From Streptomyces carminius (GTDB taxonomy: Bacteria > Actinomycetota > Actinomycetes > Streptomycetales > Streptomycetaceae), in contig NZ_PGGW01000066.1 in NCBI RefSeq assembly GCF_002794255.1, forward strand, positions 186,001-250,000: a DNA stretch of 64,000 nt. The letters are read 5' to 3'. This document shows, one piece after another, positions 1 through 8,481 of this stretch; position 1 is the first letter of the stretch, and every line of letters begins with the position of its first letter. The notes under the pieces are model-generated. The model searched no databases. It was given only the letters and a program-made list of their open reading frames with translations, and was not told where the DNA came from. The position numbers were made by a program, and so were the translations under genes.

Positions 1-246
1 GTCCGGCCACACGGTGGTGCCGGGAGCGAAGGCCAGTACCTCCCGGCCCCGCTCGTCGACGCCCAGCGGCCGGGGCGCCCCGCGGAAGCCCACCCGGTGC
101 AGATGGGCCAGCAGGGCGTGCACGGCCGGGGTCCACGGTCCGGCCGGGCGGCGTACGGTGTCGCCGACGCGGACGACACCCGCGCTGACGTTCCCGCCGG
201 TCAGCGGCTGTTCCTCCGGGCAAGGGGAGGGGCGGGGGAGCGGCAT
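1..246 (-). CDS. Aminoglycoside phosphotransferase-family kinase, N-terminal part
   Basis: Reverse-strand frame open from an ATG at 246 to the window edge, giving the first 82 residues. The segment GGNVSAGVVRVGDTVRR (residues 17-33) followed by PAGPWTPAVHALLAHL is typical of the N-lobe of small actinobacterial phosphotransferase (APH) proteins, which phosphorylate small hydroxylated substrates or act as uncharacterised choline/aminoglycoside kinase relatives. The catalytic loop lies beyond the window, so activity cannot be judged. No good ribosome binding site precedes the ATG, so the start is approximate. The gene diverges from the SDR gene that follows. Family assignment is from recalled sequence pattern; the substrate is unknown. 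Confidence 0.7.
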   Translation of the reverse strand, partial: MPLPRPSPCPEEQPLTGGNVSAGVVRVGDTVRRPAGPWTPAVHALLAHLHRVGFRGAPRPLGVDERGREVLAFAPGTTVWPD

Positions 247-330
247 GCCGGACAGTGTCGCCGTCCGGGCACCCGCGCGCATCCGGATTAGGGTGTGGAG
301 GCCCGACGCCCCCAGGTGAGGAGCCCCGAC

Positions 331-1161
331 GTGCAGCATCCCGCCCGCAACGGTCCGGCCGTGCCGCCGGAGCCCCGGACGGCGGCACCCGTGCCCGACT
401 TCCCCGGCAGCGGACGGCGGGTGCTGGTCAGCGGCGCCTCCCGGGGGCTGGGCCGGGCAGTGGCCGAGGCGTTCGCCGCCAACGGCGACCGGGTGGCCGT
501 CCACTACGGCGGCGGCAGGCGGGACGCGGAGACCACCCTGGCGCGGCTGCCGGGCGACGGGCACGTGCTGCTCGGCGCCGACCTGGCGGACGCGCGGCAG
601 ACCGCGGAACTGGTGGACGCGGCGGCCGGCGCGCTCGGCGGCGTCGACGTGCTGGTGAACAACGCCGCCGTCAACACCGCGCACCCGCCCGCGACCACGG
701 ACTACGACGACTGGTGCGCCGCCTGGCAGCGGCATGTGGCCGTCAACCTGCTGGGCACCGCCCACCTCAGCCACGCCGCCGCACGGCGGATGATCGCGCA
801 GGGCACCGGCGGACGCATCGTCAACATCGGCTCGCGCGGCGCGTTCCGCGGCGAGCCGGACCACCCCGCCTACGGCGCCACCAAGGCGGGGGTGCACGCG
901 CTCGGCCAGTCGCTGGCGGTGGCGCTGGCCCCGCACGGCATCGCGGTGACCTCCGTGGCGCCGGGCTTCATCGACACCGAGCGGGTCGCCCACCGGCTGA
1001 CGGGCCCCGAGGGGGACGCCTTGCGGAAGCAGAGCCCCTACGGGCGGGTGGCCGCGCCGGAGGAGGTGGCGGCGGCGGTGCTGTGGCTGGCCTCCCCGCA
1101 GGCGCAGTGGAGCGCGGGCGCGGTGCTGGACCTCAACGGCGCCTCGTACCTGCGGACCTGA
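331..1161 (+). CDS. SDR-family NAD(P)-dependent oxidoreductase
   Basis: 276-residue short-chain dehydrogenase. The cofactor motif VLVSGASRGLG is at residues 31-41 (a TGxxxGxG variant with Ser for Thr), NNAA is near 110-113, the catalytic Ser is S168 and the YxxxK pair is Y181/K185. The C-terminal APGFIDTE and the LNGASYLRT ending fit FabG-like enzymes. The GTG at 331 is chosen because GGTGAGGAG ends 7-8 bases before it; an in-frame GTG at 295 would add 12 residues without a binding site. The frame closes with TGA at 1161. It likely reduces a 3-keto or similar carbonyl; neighbours give no substrate clue. All key residues are present. Confidence 0.88.
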   Translation: MQHPARNGPAVPPEPRTAAPVPDFPGSGRRVLVSGASRGLGRAVAEAFAANGDRVAVHYGGGRRDAETTLARLPGDGHVLLGADLADARQTAELVDAAAGALGGVDVLVNNAAVNTAHPPATTDYDDWCAAWQRHVAVNLLGTAHLSHAAARRMIAQGTGGRIVNIGSRGAFRGEPDHPAYGATKAGVHALGQSLAVALAPHGIAVTSVAPGFIDTERVAHRLTGPEGDALRKQSPYGRVAAPEEVAAAVLWLASPQAQWSAGAVLDLNGASYLRT

Positions 1162-1237
1162 CAGCCGCGCGCCCTCCGCCGCGCGCCGCCCGCCCGGCGG
1201 AGGACGTGCGGCGCACGGCGGCGCACGGTGCGGGTGC

Positions 1238-1813
1238 TCAGGCTGCCCTCTCCACCCGTGGCCGGTCCAGACCGAACAGCCCCAGGTCGAGGGACTTCCC
1301 CAGCGCGGCGTGGCCCGCCGCGTTGGGGTGGTAGCAGTCCGAGCGGTACGCCTCGCGGATCCGGGTCGGATCGGCCGGGTCCCGGACGACGGCGTCGAAG
1401 TCGGCGACCCCGTCGAACACCCCGCCGGTGCGGATGAACTCGTTCACCGCCCGCCGGTTGGCCTCCGTCCCGCTGTCCGCGGCGGCGCACATGGGCATCA
1501 GGGTGGCCCCGACGATCTTCACCCCCCGGGCGTGGGCCCGCTCCACGATCTCCTTCATCGCACCGATGACCCGTGACGCGGGCGCGGGCGGCGCGTGGTC
1601 GCCGCCGCCGAGGTCGTTGGTGCCCTCCAGCAGGATCAGATGGCGGGCCCCGGCGAGGTCCAGGGCGTCGTACTCCAGCCGCTCCGGCACCGGAGGGCCG
1701 CAGCACCGACCCGTGGGATCGTACGGGTTGGGCTGGCGGCTGACGGTGTTGCCGGAGATCCCGGCGTTGGCCACGGCGAGTTGCCTGCCGGGCGGCAGCC
1801 GCGGGGTGATCAC
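1238..1813 (-). pseudogene. SGNH/GDSL-type lipase remnant lacking the nucleophile block
   Basis: The frame encodes the central and C-terminal parts of an SGNH hydrolase: LAVANAGISGN (block II Gly and Asn), LILLEGTNDLGG (block III) and the terminal D-x-x-H motif SDCYHPNAAGH. These enzymes are secreted esterases or lipases. The GDS(L) block carrying the catalytic serine should precede LAVANAGISGN by about 30-50 residues. Instead the frame runs into arginine-rich junk and then the start region of the divergent dehydratase gene. A GTG at 1813 could start the remnant but would give a protein without a nucleophile. I read it as a 5'-truncated pseudogene. An alternative is a frameshift within 1814-1900, but no GDSL block is visible there. 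Confidence 0.6.
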
Positions 1814-1901
1814 GCCGCGGCCGGTGCGGTGGCACCGGGCGGCGCCGCGCCGCGTACGGTCGCCCGTGGGACCTTCCCGAACGACTCCAGAGGGGCACGC
1901 C

Positions 1902-3143
1902 ATGCGGATCGAGCACGCCGAGACCGTCGTCACCAGCCCGGGACGCAACTTCGTCACCCTGCGCGTCACCACCGAGGACGGCATCACCGGTCTGGGCGAC
2001 GCCACTCTCAACGGGCGCGAACTCGCCGTCGAGGCCTGTCTGCGCGAGCATGTCGTCCCGCTGCTGACCGGACGGGACGCCGCACGCATCGAGGACACCT
2101 GGCAGTACCTCTACCGGGGCGCGTACTGGCGGCGGGGCCCCGTCACCATGGCGGCCCTCGCCGCGGTCGACACCGCTCTGTGGGACATCAAGGCCAAGGC
2201 CGCCGGAATGCCGCTCTACCAACTGCTGGGCGGCGCCTCGCGCCGCGGGGCGCTGGCCTACGGGCACGCCTCCGGCCGCGACGTCCCCGAACTGCTCGAC
2301 TCCGTGCGCGCCCACCTCGAACAGGGCTACCGCGCCGTCCGGATCCAGACCGGCGTCCCCGGCCTGGGCACCGTCTACGGCGTGGCCTCCTCCGCCGCCG
2401 ACGGAGAGGGCCGGTACGACTACGAACCCGCCCGCCGCGCCGCCGGGGGGCCGGCTCTGCCGGTCGAGGAGACCTGGGACACCCGCGCCTACCTGCGGCA
2501 CGTACCGCGGGTCTTCGAGGCGGTACGGCACGAGTTCGGCCCCGAACTGCCGCTGCTGCACGACGGGCACCACCGGATGACCCCGATCCAGGCCGCCCGG
2601 CTGGGCAGGGACCTGGAGCCGTACGACCTGTTCTGGCTGGAGGACGCCACCCCCGGCGAGGACCAGGCCGCGCTGCGGCTGATCCGGCAGCACACCACCA
2701 CGCCGCTGGCCATCGGCGAGGTCTTCAACTCCGTGCACGACTACACCACGCTGCTGACCGAGCGGCTGATCGACTACGTCCGCTCGGCGGTCACCCACAC
2801 CGGCGGGGTCACGGGGATGCGCAAGCTGCTGGACTTCGCCGCGGTGTACGGGATCAAGTCCGGCATGCACGGGCCCACCGACATCTCACCGGTCGGCATG
2901 GCGGCGGCGCTCCACCTCGACCTGGCGGTCCACAACTTCGGCATCCAGGAGTACATGCGGCACTCGGCGGACACCCTGGAGGTCTTCCGCACCTCCTACC
3001 GCTTCGAGGACGGCCTGCTGCACCCCTCCGACACCCCGGGTCTGGGCGTCGAACTCGACACGGAGGCCGCGCGCCGCTTCCCGTACCGGCCCGCCTACCT
3101 GCCGGTCAACCGGCTGACCGACGGCACCGTCCACGACTGGTGA
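1902..3143 (+). CDS. manD: D-mannonate dehydratase (ManD/RspA type), enolase superfamily
   Basis: 413 residues, the usual length for ManD. It dehydrates D-mannonate to 2-keto-3-deoxygluconate in hexuronate catabolism. Mg ligands appear as D221 (LLHDGHH), E247 (WLEDATP) and E273 (AIGEVF), with the regular 26-residue spacing of the family; H223 and H323 (MHGPTD) fit the active-site histidines. The N-terminal capping domain begins at MRIEHAETVVTSPGRNFV. The ATG at 1902 has AGAGGGG 6-7 bases upstream. Some members of this subgroup have low or other acid-sugar activity, so the substrate is inferred. It stands alone, without other hexuronate genes nearby, and converges on the small gene at 3170-3457. 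Confidence 0.9.
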   Translation: MRIEHAETVVTSPGRNFVTLRVTTEDGITGLGDATLNGRELAVEACLREHVVPLLTGRDAARIEDTWQYLYRGAYWRRGPVTMAALAAVDTALWDIKAKAAGMPLYQLLGGASRRGALAYGHASGRDVPELLDSVRAHLEQGYRAVRIQTGVPGLGTVYGVASSAADGEGRYDYEPARRAAGGPALPVEETWDTRAYLRHVPRVFEAVRHEFGPELPLLHDGHHRMTPIQAARLGRDLEPYDLFWLEDATPGEDQAALRLIRQHTTTPLAIGEVFNSVHDYTTLLTERLIDYVRSAVTHTGGVTGMRKLLDFAAVYGIKSGMHGPTDISPVGMAAALHLDLAVHNFGIQEYMRHSADTLEVFRTSYRFEDGLLHPSDTPGLGVELDTEAARRFPYRPAYLPVNRLTDGTVHDW

Positions 3144-3169
3144 ACTGGTGACGGGACGCGGCGGGGGCG

Positions 3170-3457
3170 TCAGCTCCCCCCGCCGCCCCCGGCCTCGTTT
3201 CCGGCCCGGTCCCCGGCCTCGTCGACGGAGTACCAGTCGTCGGCCAGCAGCCCGGCGTGCGAGGGCTGCACCCCGGCCTGCACGGTGCCGTCCGCGGTGA
3301 CGAACCGCAGATGGGCCGCCAGCCTGCGGGTCCGCCCGTCGGGGGAGACACAGACCGACTCCGGCTCCAGGTACACGTACTTGCCCGGCTGGATCCAACT
3401 CCGGCGCGCCACGCGGCGGCCGCTGCGCAACAGCTCCAACGCTGCGGAGAAGTTCAT
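3170..3457 (-). CDS. Tad2-like (DUF2829) small protein
   Basis: 95 residues. The N-terminal MNFSAALELLRSGRRVARRSW followed by KYVYLEP, and the later QPSHAGLLADDWYSV, match the DUF2829 pattern (short helix, x-R-x-x-W, then PS..DLLA.DW). Pfam now relates this family to Thoeris anti-defence 2, a phage protein that sequesters cyclic ADP-ribose-type signals. The tail is low complexity (GGGGGS). Here it is a lone chromosomal gene beside a caspase operon. Whether it binds a nucleotide signal is unknown. The ATG sits one base after GGAGG, an unusually tight spacing, but conservation of the first residues supports it. It converges with the dehydratase gene, 26 bp apart. Confidence 0.72.
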   Translation of the reverse strand: MNFSAALELLRSGRRVARRSWIQPGKYVYLEPESVCVSPDGRTRRLAAHLRFVTADGTVQAGVQPSHAGLLADDWYSVDEAGDRAGNEAGGGGGS

Positions 3458-3714
3458 GCCTCCGAGCGTATTCGGTTCCCGGGACCGGGCTCGACGGGCT
3501 TTCAGATGCGGTTCTGAAAACGGCAGTTCACATCCCGGTACGGTCCCGGTCGCCGTGCGTCCGGACAGAACCGGCCATCTCTTGGTTGTTGGCCTGTCCC
3601 GGCTTGTCGTCCGGCGGAACATGTGACATATCTCGCGACAGTTGTCGCAGAGCTTGCGAGCATCTGCGAGCACACGGCGCAGGTCTACGACGGCGGACTC
3701 ACAGGGGGACGGCG

Positions 3715-4170
3715 ATGCCGGACGGGCAAGAGGAGCAGGGACTCCGGATCCGGATCAGTGGGACACGCGATCCGGGGAAGGACCGGCACGACCTGATGGA
3801 GTGGCTCTCCCAGGAGGACTGGTTCCTGGAGCGGCGGAAGGCGGGGTGGGTGAGGATCGACCGCTCCGACGGTGGCTCTGACGGGCAGCACCGGTCCTCC
3901 GGCGGCGAGGGCGGGCCGTCGATGGGCGAATTCACCCACGACCTGTTGCTGGTCGTGGCCACCGCGGTCGTCCAGGAGCCCGTCCGCGACCTGTACGACC
4001 TGCTCAAGGTGTCGGTCGCCAACTGGCTGGAGAACCGCCGGGTCACCAGCGGCGACGGTGAGGACCCCCAGGCCGAAGTGGATCCCCCGGACGGCATGGA
4101 CCCCCCGGACGACGCCCCCGGTGACGGCGACGGCCCGGACGGAACGGGACCGGGCACCGGCGGGGAGTAG
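3715..4170 (+). CDS. Effector-associated constant component 1 (EACC1)-like protein
   Basis: 151 residues, no signal peptide or membrane helix. The N-terminal LRIRISGTRDPGKDRHDLMEW is the beta-strand/helix start seen in EACC1 proteins. A central MGEFTHDLLLVVATAVVQEP.. helix and ANWLENRR complete the pattern. EACC1 proteins were defined by comparative genomics as small partners encoded next to caspases, trypsins and other effectors in actinobacterial conflict systems; their mechanism is not established. The C-terminal 40 residues are acidic, Pro/Asp/Gly-rich and probably disordered. The ATG has AGGGGG about 8 bases upstream. The gene ends 6 bp before the caspase gene, so the two are almost certainly co-transcribed. 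Assignment is by pattern, not alignment. Confidence 0.7.
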   Translation: MPDGQEEQGLRIRISGTRDPGKDRHDLMEWLSQEDWFLERRKAGWVRIDRSDGGSDGQHRSSGGEGGPSMGEFTHDLLLVVATAVVQEPVRDLYDLLKVSVANWLENRRVTSGDGEDPQAEVDPPDGMDPPDDAPGDGDGPDGTGPGTGGE

Positions 4171-4176
4171 GGCGCT

Positions 4177-6747
4177 GTGAGGCGGTACGGCCCGCACGGA
4201 CCGGGCAGCAGAGCGGTCCTGTTCGGAGTCAGCGAGTACGAGAACGAGCACCGGTGCCGGTCTCTGGCCGCGCTTCCGGGGGTGAAGCACAATCTGGCCG
4301 AGCTGCGGGAGGCCCTCACCGACGAGAGGACCGGGGTCTTCCGGAAGGACCGGGTCGAGACGGTGCCCGCCACATCGTGCGACACCTTCCTCAGGGCGTT
4401 GCGGAGGGCCACCGAGAAGACCACCGGCCTGCTGCTGGTCTACTACTCCGGCCATGCCTGGCTCTCCACCGACGGCCACGAGCTGTTCCTGACCGCCGGG
4501 AACTCGGACGCCGGCACGGACCCGGGCGGGCGGTACCTCAACGCCGTGTCGTGGCAGCGGGACGTCTGCCCGCTGCTGCGGACGAGGCGGACCTGGACGG
4601 GACTGCCGGGGAGGAGACGCCGGGCGAAGCACATCGTCGTCGTCCTGGACTGCTGCTACGCGGGAAACGCGCTGTCCGGGTTCGATCCGGGCGGCGCCTC
4701 GGTGTCGGTGCTCACGGCGGTCCAGAGCAGACGCATGATCCCCTCCGGCTCCGGTGACGAGTGCACCCCCTACACCCGGAAACTCGTCGAGTTGCTCCGG
4801 AACCGGGACAGGGACGAGCCCGTCACGGTGGCGTGGCTGGCGGGTGCCCTGTTCGCGGCGTTCCAGGGCGTCACCACCTTCAGCTCGGGCACCACCGTCG
4901 GGGACAGGTGGTGTCCGCAGAGCCGGCTGAGCCGTGACGCGCACCACGTCGTACTGGCGCGGGGCGAGGAACCCCAGCGAGGTCCCTCGCTCCGGGAGCG
5001 GGCGAAGGAACGTGCCCGCGTTCTGGCCCGGTGGTGCGGGAGGAACGTACGCCGGCCGGCCGCCGTCGTCCCGGCCGCCGTGGCCCTGGCCCTGGCCGCG
5101 GTCGCCCTCGTCGGCTTCCTCCGGCCGCTCGGCGGCTCCGCCGACTGCCCGTCGCCGCTGGAACTCCGGCTGCTCGCCGACGCCGACGCGCGCCCGGCGG
5201 TCCAGAAGGTGGTGGACGGGTTCCTCGACTCCGGCGGGAACAAGGACGACGACGGCTGCCGGAGCAGCGGTGTCACCGTCTACGAGGCCAAGTCGACCGA
5301 CGCCGTGGAGTTCCTGAGGGACGGGAGCACCGGTGGGGTGGCCGCCCAGCCCGACATCTGGATCCCCGGCGCCACGAGCACCTACCGGCGCGCGGCCGCG
5401 GGCGGGACGGGCGAGGCCGCCCTGGAACTCCTCGGACCGGTCGCCTACAGCCCGGTGGTGGTCGCGGTGCCGGACGTCCTGTCGCTCAGCCAGGCACAGC
5501 GCAACGCACATCCGCTCGCCCACATCCTGGAGTCGCTGCGGAAGTCCAATCCGCACCAGACCGTGCTGCGTGCCGATCCCGAGCACACGGACGCGGCGCA
5601 GCTGGCGACCGTGACCCTCTACGGCGAACATCCCTCGACGAAACCCATCGCCGATGACGAACTGTTCGACTACGAGCAGGACATGGCGGCGGAGCTGAGC
5701 CCCGTCCCCGAGACCTCCCACGCCCTGATGTGCCGCCTGGCGTCGGACGCCGGGCTGGAGAGCCGGGCACAGGTGCTGATTCCCGAGCACGTCATGGTCC
5801 GTTTCGGCCTGCTGTCGGACGACCTGGGACGTCCCGGCTGTGCCACGGCCACCCTCGGCAGCCACACGGCCCTGTACCCCACCGACGTGCCGATGCTCGA
5901 CCACCCCTTCGTCCATGTCACCTGGCGGAAGGCCGACCGGGACACCGGGCGGAGGGAGGCCGCCGTCAGACGGCTCCACGAGTGGTTCACCGGTGACCGC
6001 GCCCAGCGGATCCTCATCGCGGACGGTTACCGGGGAGTGGGGGAGGACAACAGGCCGGCCGCTCCCCGCGGGGGCTCGCCGGTCGCCGAGAGCCAGACGG
6101 TGCCGAAGCCCGTCCTGAGCGCGCAGGAGGTCACGGGCGAGGCCGTCACCCGGACCCTCGGGCAGTACCGCGAGGCGCTCGGTTCCGGCCGGGTGCTGTA
6201 CCTGCTCGACAGCTCCAGTTCCATGGCCGGGGTCTGGGAGGGCCGGGGCATGGCCAAGCACCTGCTGTCGCAGTCCCTGGAGTCACTCGGGCGCCGGGAC
6301 GAGTACGGGATCTGGTCGGTCGCCTCCGCCGCACGGACCCGCGACATCGCCGCCTTCGGCAGACACGACCGCGAAGCCGCACGGGACGCGCTGGCGAAGG
6401 CGCGGACCCTCGAGCGGGACGCGGACATCGGCCGGGCGCTGGACGATGCGCTGGAACTGCTCGCCGCGCCCCCGGAGGGCGATCGCCCGCGGCTGGTCGT
6501 CCTGATCACCGACGGCGAGGACTCGGCGGACATCACCGGCGACGAGCGCGCCGCCCTGCTGGAGCGGGTCGGAAGGGAGCGGATTCCGGTCGTCGTCGTC
6601 GCGCTGCAGATCAGCGGTTGTGCCGACGGTGGGATCAACCGGCGGATCGCGGACCGGTCCCGCGGACGCTGCCTGGACTTCTCCGGCGACCGGCTCCGGG
6701 AGCTGAGGGACGAGGTGGCGAGGGTGGGGACGGGAGACGCACGGTGA
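4177..6747 (+). CDS. Membrane-spanning caspase with solute-binding and VWA domains
   Basis: 856 residues with four parts. Residues 10-265 are a caspase (C14) domain with the His-Cys dyad H93 (YYSGHA) and C160 (LDCCYAG). Residues about 294-316 form one hydrophobic helix preceded by arginines, predicting the caspase inside and the rest outside. Residues about 321-620 resemble an extracellular solute-binding fold (DIWIPGATS, GPVAYSPVVVAVP). Residues about 673-850 are a von Willebrand A domain with an intact MIDAS start D678-x-S-x-S and LITDGEDS. The C-terminal half resembles known actinobacterial substrate-binding plus VWA proteins. GTG start 6 bp after the EACC1-like gene; the stop overlaps the next start as GTGA. 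I infer a receptor whose ligand or partner binding outside controls proteolysis inside. Confidence 0.85.
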   Translation: MRRYGPHGPGSRAVLFGVSEYENEHRCRSLAALPGVKHNLAELREALTDERTGVFRKDRVETVPATSCDTFLRALRRATEKTTGLLLVYYSGHAWLSTDGHELFLTAGNSDAGTDPGGRYLNAVSWQRDVCPLLRTRRTWTGLPGRRRRAKHIVVVLDCCYAGNALSGFDPGGASVSVLTAVQSRRMIPSGSGDECTPYTRKLVELLRNRDRDEPVTVAWLAGALFAAFQGVTTFSSGTTVGDRWCPQSRLSRDAHHVVLARGEEPQRGPSLRERAKERARVLARWCGRNVRRPAAVVPAAVALALAAVALVGFLRPLGGSADCPSPLELRLLADADARPAVQKVVDGFLDSGGNKDDDGCRSSGVTVYEAKSTDAVEFLRDGSTGGVAAQPDIWIPGATSTYRRAAAGGTGEAALELLGPVAYSPVVVAVPDVLSLSQAQRNAHPLAHILESLRKSNPHQTVLRADPEHTDAAQLATVTLYGEHPSTKPIADDELFDYEQDMAAELSPVPETSHALMCRLASDAGLESRAQVLIPEHVMVRFGLLSDDLGRPGCATATLGSHTALYPTDVPMLDHPFVHVTWRKADRDTGRREAAVRRLHEWFTGDRAQRILIADGYRGVGEDNRPAAPRGGSPVAESQTVPKPVLSAQEVTGEAVTRTLGQYREALGSGRVLYLLDSSSSMAGVWEGRGMAKHLLSQSLESLGRRDEYGIWSVASAARTRDIAAFGRHDREAARDALAKARTLERDADIGRALDDALELLAAPPEGDRPRLVVLITDGEDSADITGDERAALLERVGRERIPVVVVALQISGCADGGINRRIADRSRGRCLDFSGDRLRELRDEVARVGTGDAR

Positions 6748-8144
6748 GACACACGGTGGGACGACGAGGCGCCGCGGCTGCCGCCTGCCTGCTGACCCTG
6801 TCCCTGGCCACTGCCTGTGAGAACGGCGAGTCGGTGACCGCTCCGCCGCCGACCGGCGACGCGTCCGGCACCATCACCGTGGCCAGCGGCCTGGACCTGA
6901 CGGCCGGAGGCGGCGTACGGCAGCGGCTGATAGCGGAGTGGAACCACAGGAACCCCGAGCACCGGGCAGAGCTGGTCGAGCTGTCCGGCGACGCCGACGA
7001 GCAGCGCAGCCAGTTGCTCGGTGCCCTGCAGTCGGGCAGTACCTCCTACGACGTGGTGAACCTGGACGTCACCTGGGTACCGGAGTTCGCCGAGGCCGGA
7101 CTGATCAGCCCGCTCGACGGCGAGATCGACCTCGGCGACTTCATCGACCGCGTCGCCGACACCGCCACCTGGAAGGGGAATCTCTACTCCGTCCCCTTCA
7201 ACAGCGATGTGGGGCTGCTCTACTACCGCCAGGACTATCTGAAGGGCGCCGGGATCCCCCACCTCCGCGGGGCGAACGCCGGATGGTCCTGGGACGACCT
7301 CGGCGACACGATCGACACCCTGGACAAGCAGGAGGGCCTGCCCGCCTCGTACCTGAACGGCTGGACCAGCCAGCTCGACTCCTACGAGGGGCTGACCGTC
7401 AACGTGATCGAGGCGTTCGCCTCGGCCGGGGTGCGGCTCACCGACGAGGAGGGGCGTTACACGGCGGACGAGTCGGAACTGCGGGAAGGGCTGGACAGCC
7501 TGCGGGACCGGGCGGGGGAGAAGCGCCTCCTTCCCCGGGCCCTGGAGTCCAACGAGGCCGACAGCCTGGCGGACTTCGCCGCCGGTCGGACCGCCTTCCT
7601 GCGCCACTGGCCCTACGCCTACGGGGTGCTGCGCGGAGCGCTTCCGAAGGGCTCGTTCGACGTCACCCGGCTGCCGGGCAGGGCGGCGCTCGGCGGCCAG
7701 AACCTCGCCGTCGCGGCCGACTCGCCACGGGGGAGATGGGCCCTGAAGCTCATCGAGTTCCTGACCGGCCCGGAAAGCGAGCGCTGTCTGCTGGAGGCCG
7801 GCTTCGCCGCGACGCGTGAGTCCGCCTACTCCGACTCCAGCGTGACCTGCGAACTCGCAGACGGCGCGGCCGACGGTACGGAGGGCGGTACCCCCGCGTC
7901 CCTGGAAGAGGGGGAGGAGGTTCGCCCCGTCCCGGTGGACGCGGCAGGCCGTCCCGTCTACGCGAGCGAGTTGCACGACGCGCTGACCGAGGCCGAGAGC
8001 CGCCCCAGAACCCCCTATTACGGGGCGCTGACACAGGTTCTCCAGTCGCATGTCCACCGCTGGCTGGAGCGGGACTTCCGGGACCCGGGGGCGGTGGCCG
8101 ACAGCCTGGACCGGGAACTGCGAGAGGTGCTCAAAGGGCACTGA
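6744..8144 (+). CDS. Extracellular solute-binding lipoprotein of the caspase operon
   Basis: 466 residues. The N-terminus (residues 1-25) has positive charges, a hydrophobic stretch and a lipobox ending LATAC, so C25 should be lipidated and the protein held outside the membrane. The remainder is an ABC-type family 1 solute-binding fold: SGTITVASGLDL, YDVVNLDVTWVPEFAEAGL, YSVPFNSDVGLLYY, LIEFLTGPESERCL. Such proteins normally bind sugars for an importer, but no permease or ATPase genes are here. The GTG overlaps the caspase stop (GTGA), indicating translational coupling. I infer it presents ligand to, or competes with, the solute-binding/VWA region of the caspase protein. The ligand is unknown. 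Confidence 0.88.
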   Translation: MRHTVGRRGAAAAACLLTLSLATACENGESVTAPPPTGDASGTITVASGLDLTAGGGVRQRLIAEWNHRNPEHRAELVELSGDADEQRSQLLGALQSGSTSYDVVNLDVTWVPEFAEAGLISPLDGEIDLGDFIDRVADTATWKGNLYSVPFNSDVGLLYYRQDYLKGAGIPHLRGANAGWSWDDLGDTIDTLDKQEGLPASYLNGWTSQLDSYEGLTVNVIEAFASAGVRLTDEEGRYTADESELREGLDSLRDRAGEKRLLPRALESNEADSLADFAAGRTAFLRHWPYAYGVLRGALPKGSFDVTRLPGRAALGGQNLAVAADSPRGRWALKLIEFLTGPESERCLLEAGFAATRESAYSDSSVTCELADGAADGTEGGTPASLEEGEEVRPVPVDAAGRPVYASELHDALTEAESRPRTPYYGALTQVLQSHVHRWLERDFRDPGAVADSLDRELREVLKGH

Positions 8145-8481
8145 CGGTCCCGCGTACCCGGTCCCGTACCGTCCGGGAGCCGTGCTCGCCGGTTCGGGCG
8201 CCTCGTGGACCGCACCGTGGTGCCGATCCGGGTGCCCGCCCGCCTTTCTGTGTGTCATGTCCTCGTCATGGCGAGGCCGTGCGCGGCGCGTCCGGGAACC
8301 GGCCGAGCGGGGGCACGCCCCGTCGCGTCGCGGGCGGCAGGCCCCGTGGCAAGCCGGCGACAAGTCGGCGACAAGACCCGGCCAACCTCCTTTGAGGAGG
8401 GTTGCCGCGCGGACCCGTATTCGCACCACCGGTGTCGGCACAGCCACGGACCCATCCGACCGACGGACGAGGACACCACCT
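8145..8481 (+). promoter_or_regulatory. Leader/promoter region of the ECF sigma gene
   Basis: 337 bases without a supported gene. An interrupted inverted repeat, CAACCTCC at 8383-8390 against GGAGGGTTG at 8396-8404, is the only structured element seen; it could be part of an autoregulated promoter or a leader hairpin. No -35/-10 assignment is made. Confidence 0.35.

Noticed and set aside
1038..2870. 610-residue minus-strand frame across the SDR, GDSL remnant and dehydratase genes
   Set aside because: Gly/Arg-rich, no family motif; it is the antisense of real coding sequence in GC-rich DNA.
3685..6261. 858-residue antisense frame over the caspase operon
   Set aside because: No recognisable domain; the plus strand carries three coupled genes with motifs.
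6744..8144. Lipoprotein considered as part of a sugar ABC importer
   Set aside because: No permease or ATPase gene in the neighbourhood and translational coupling to a caspase gene.
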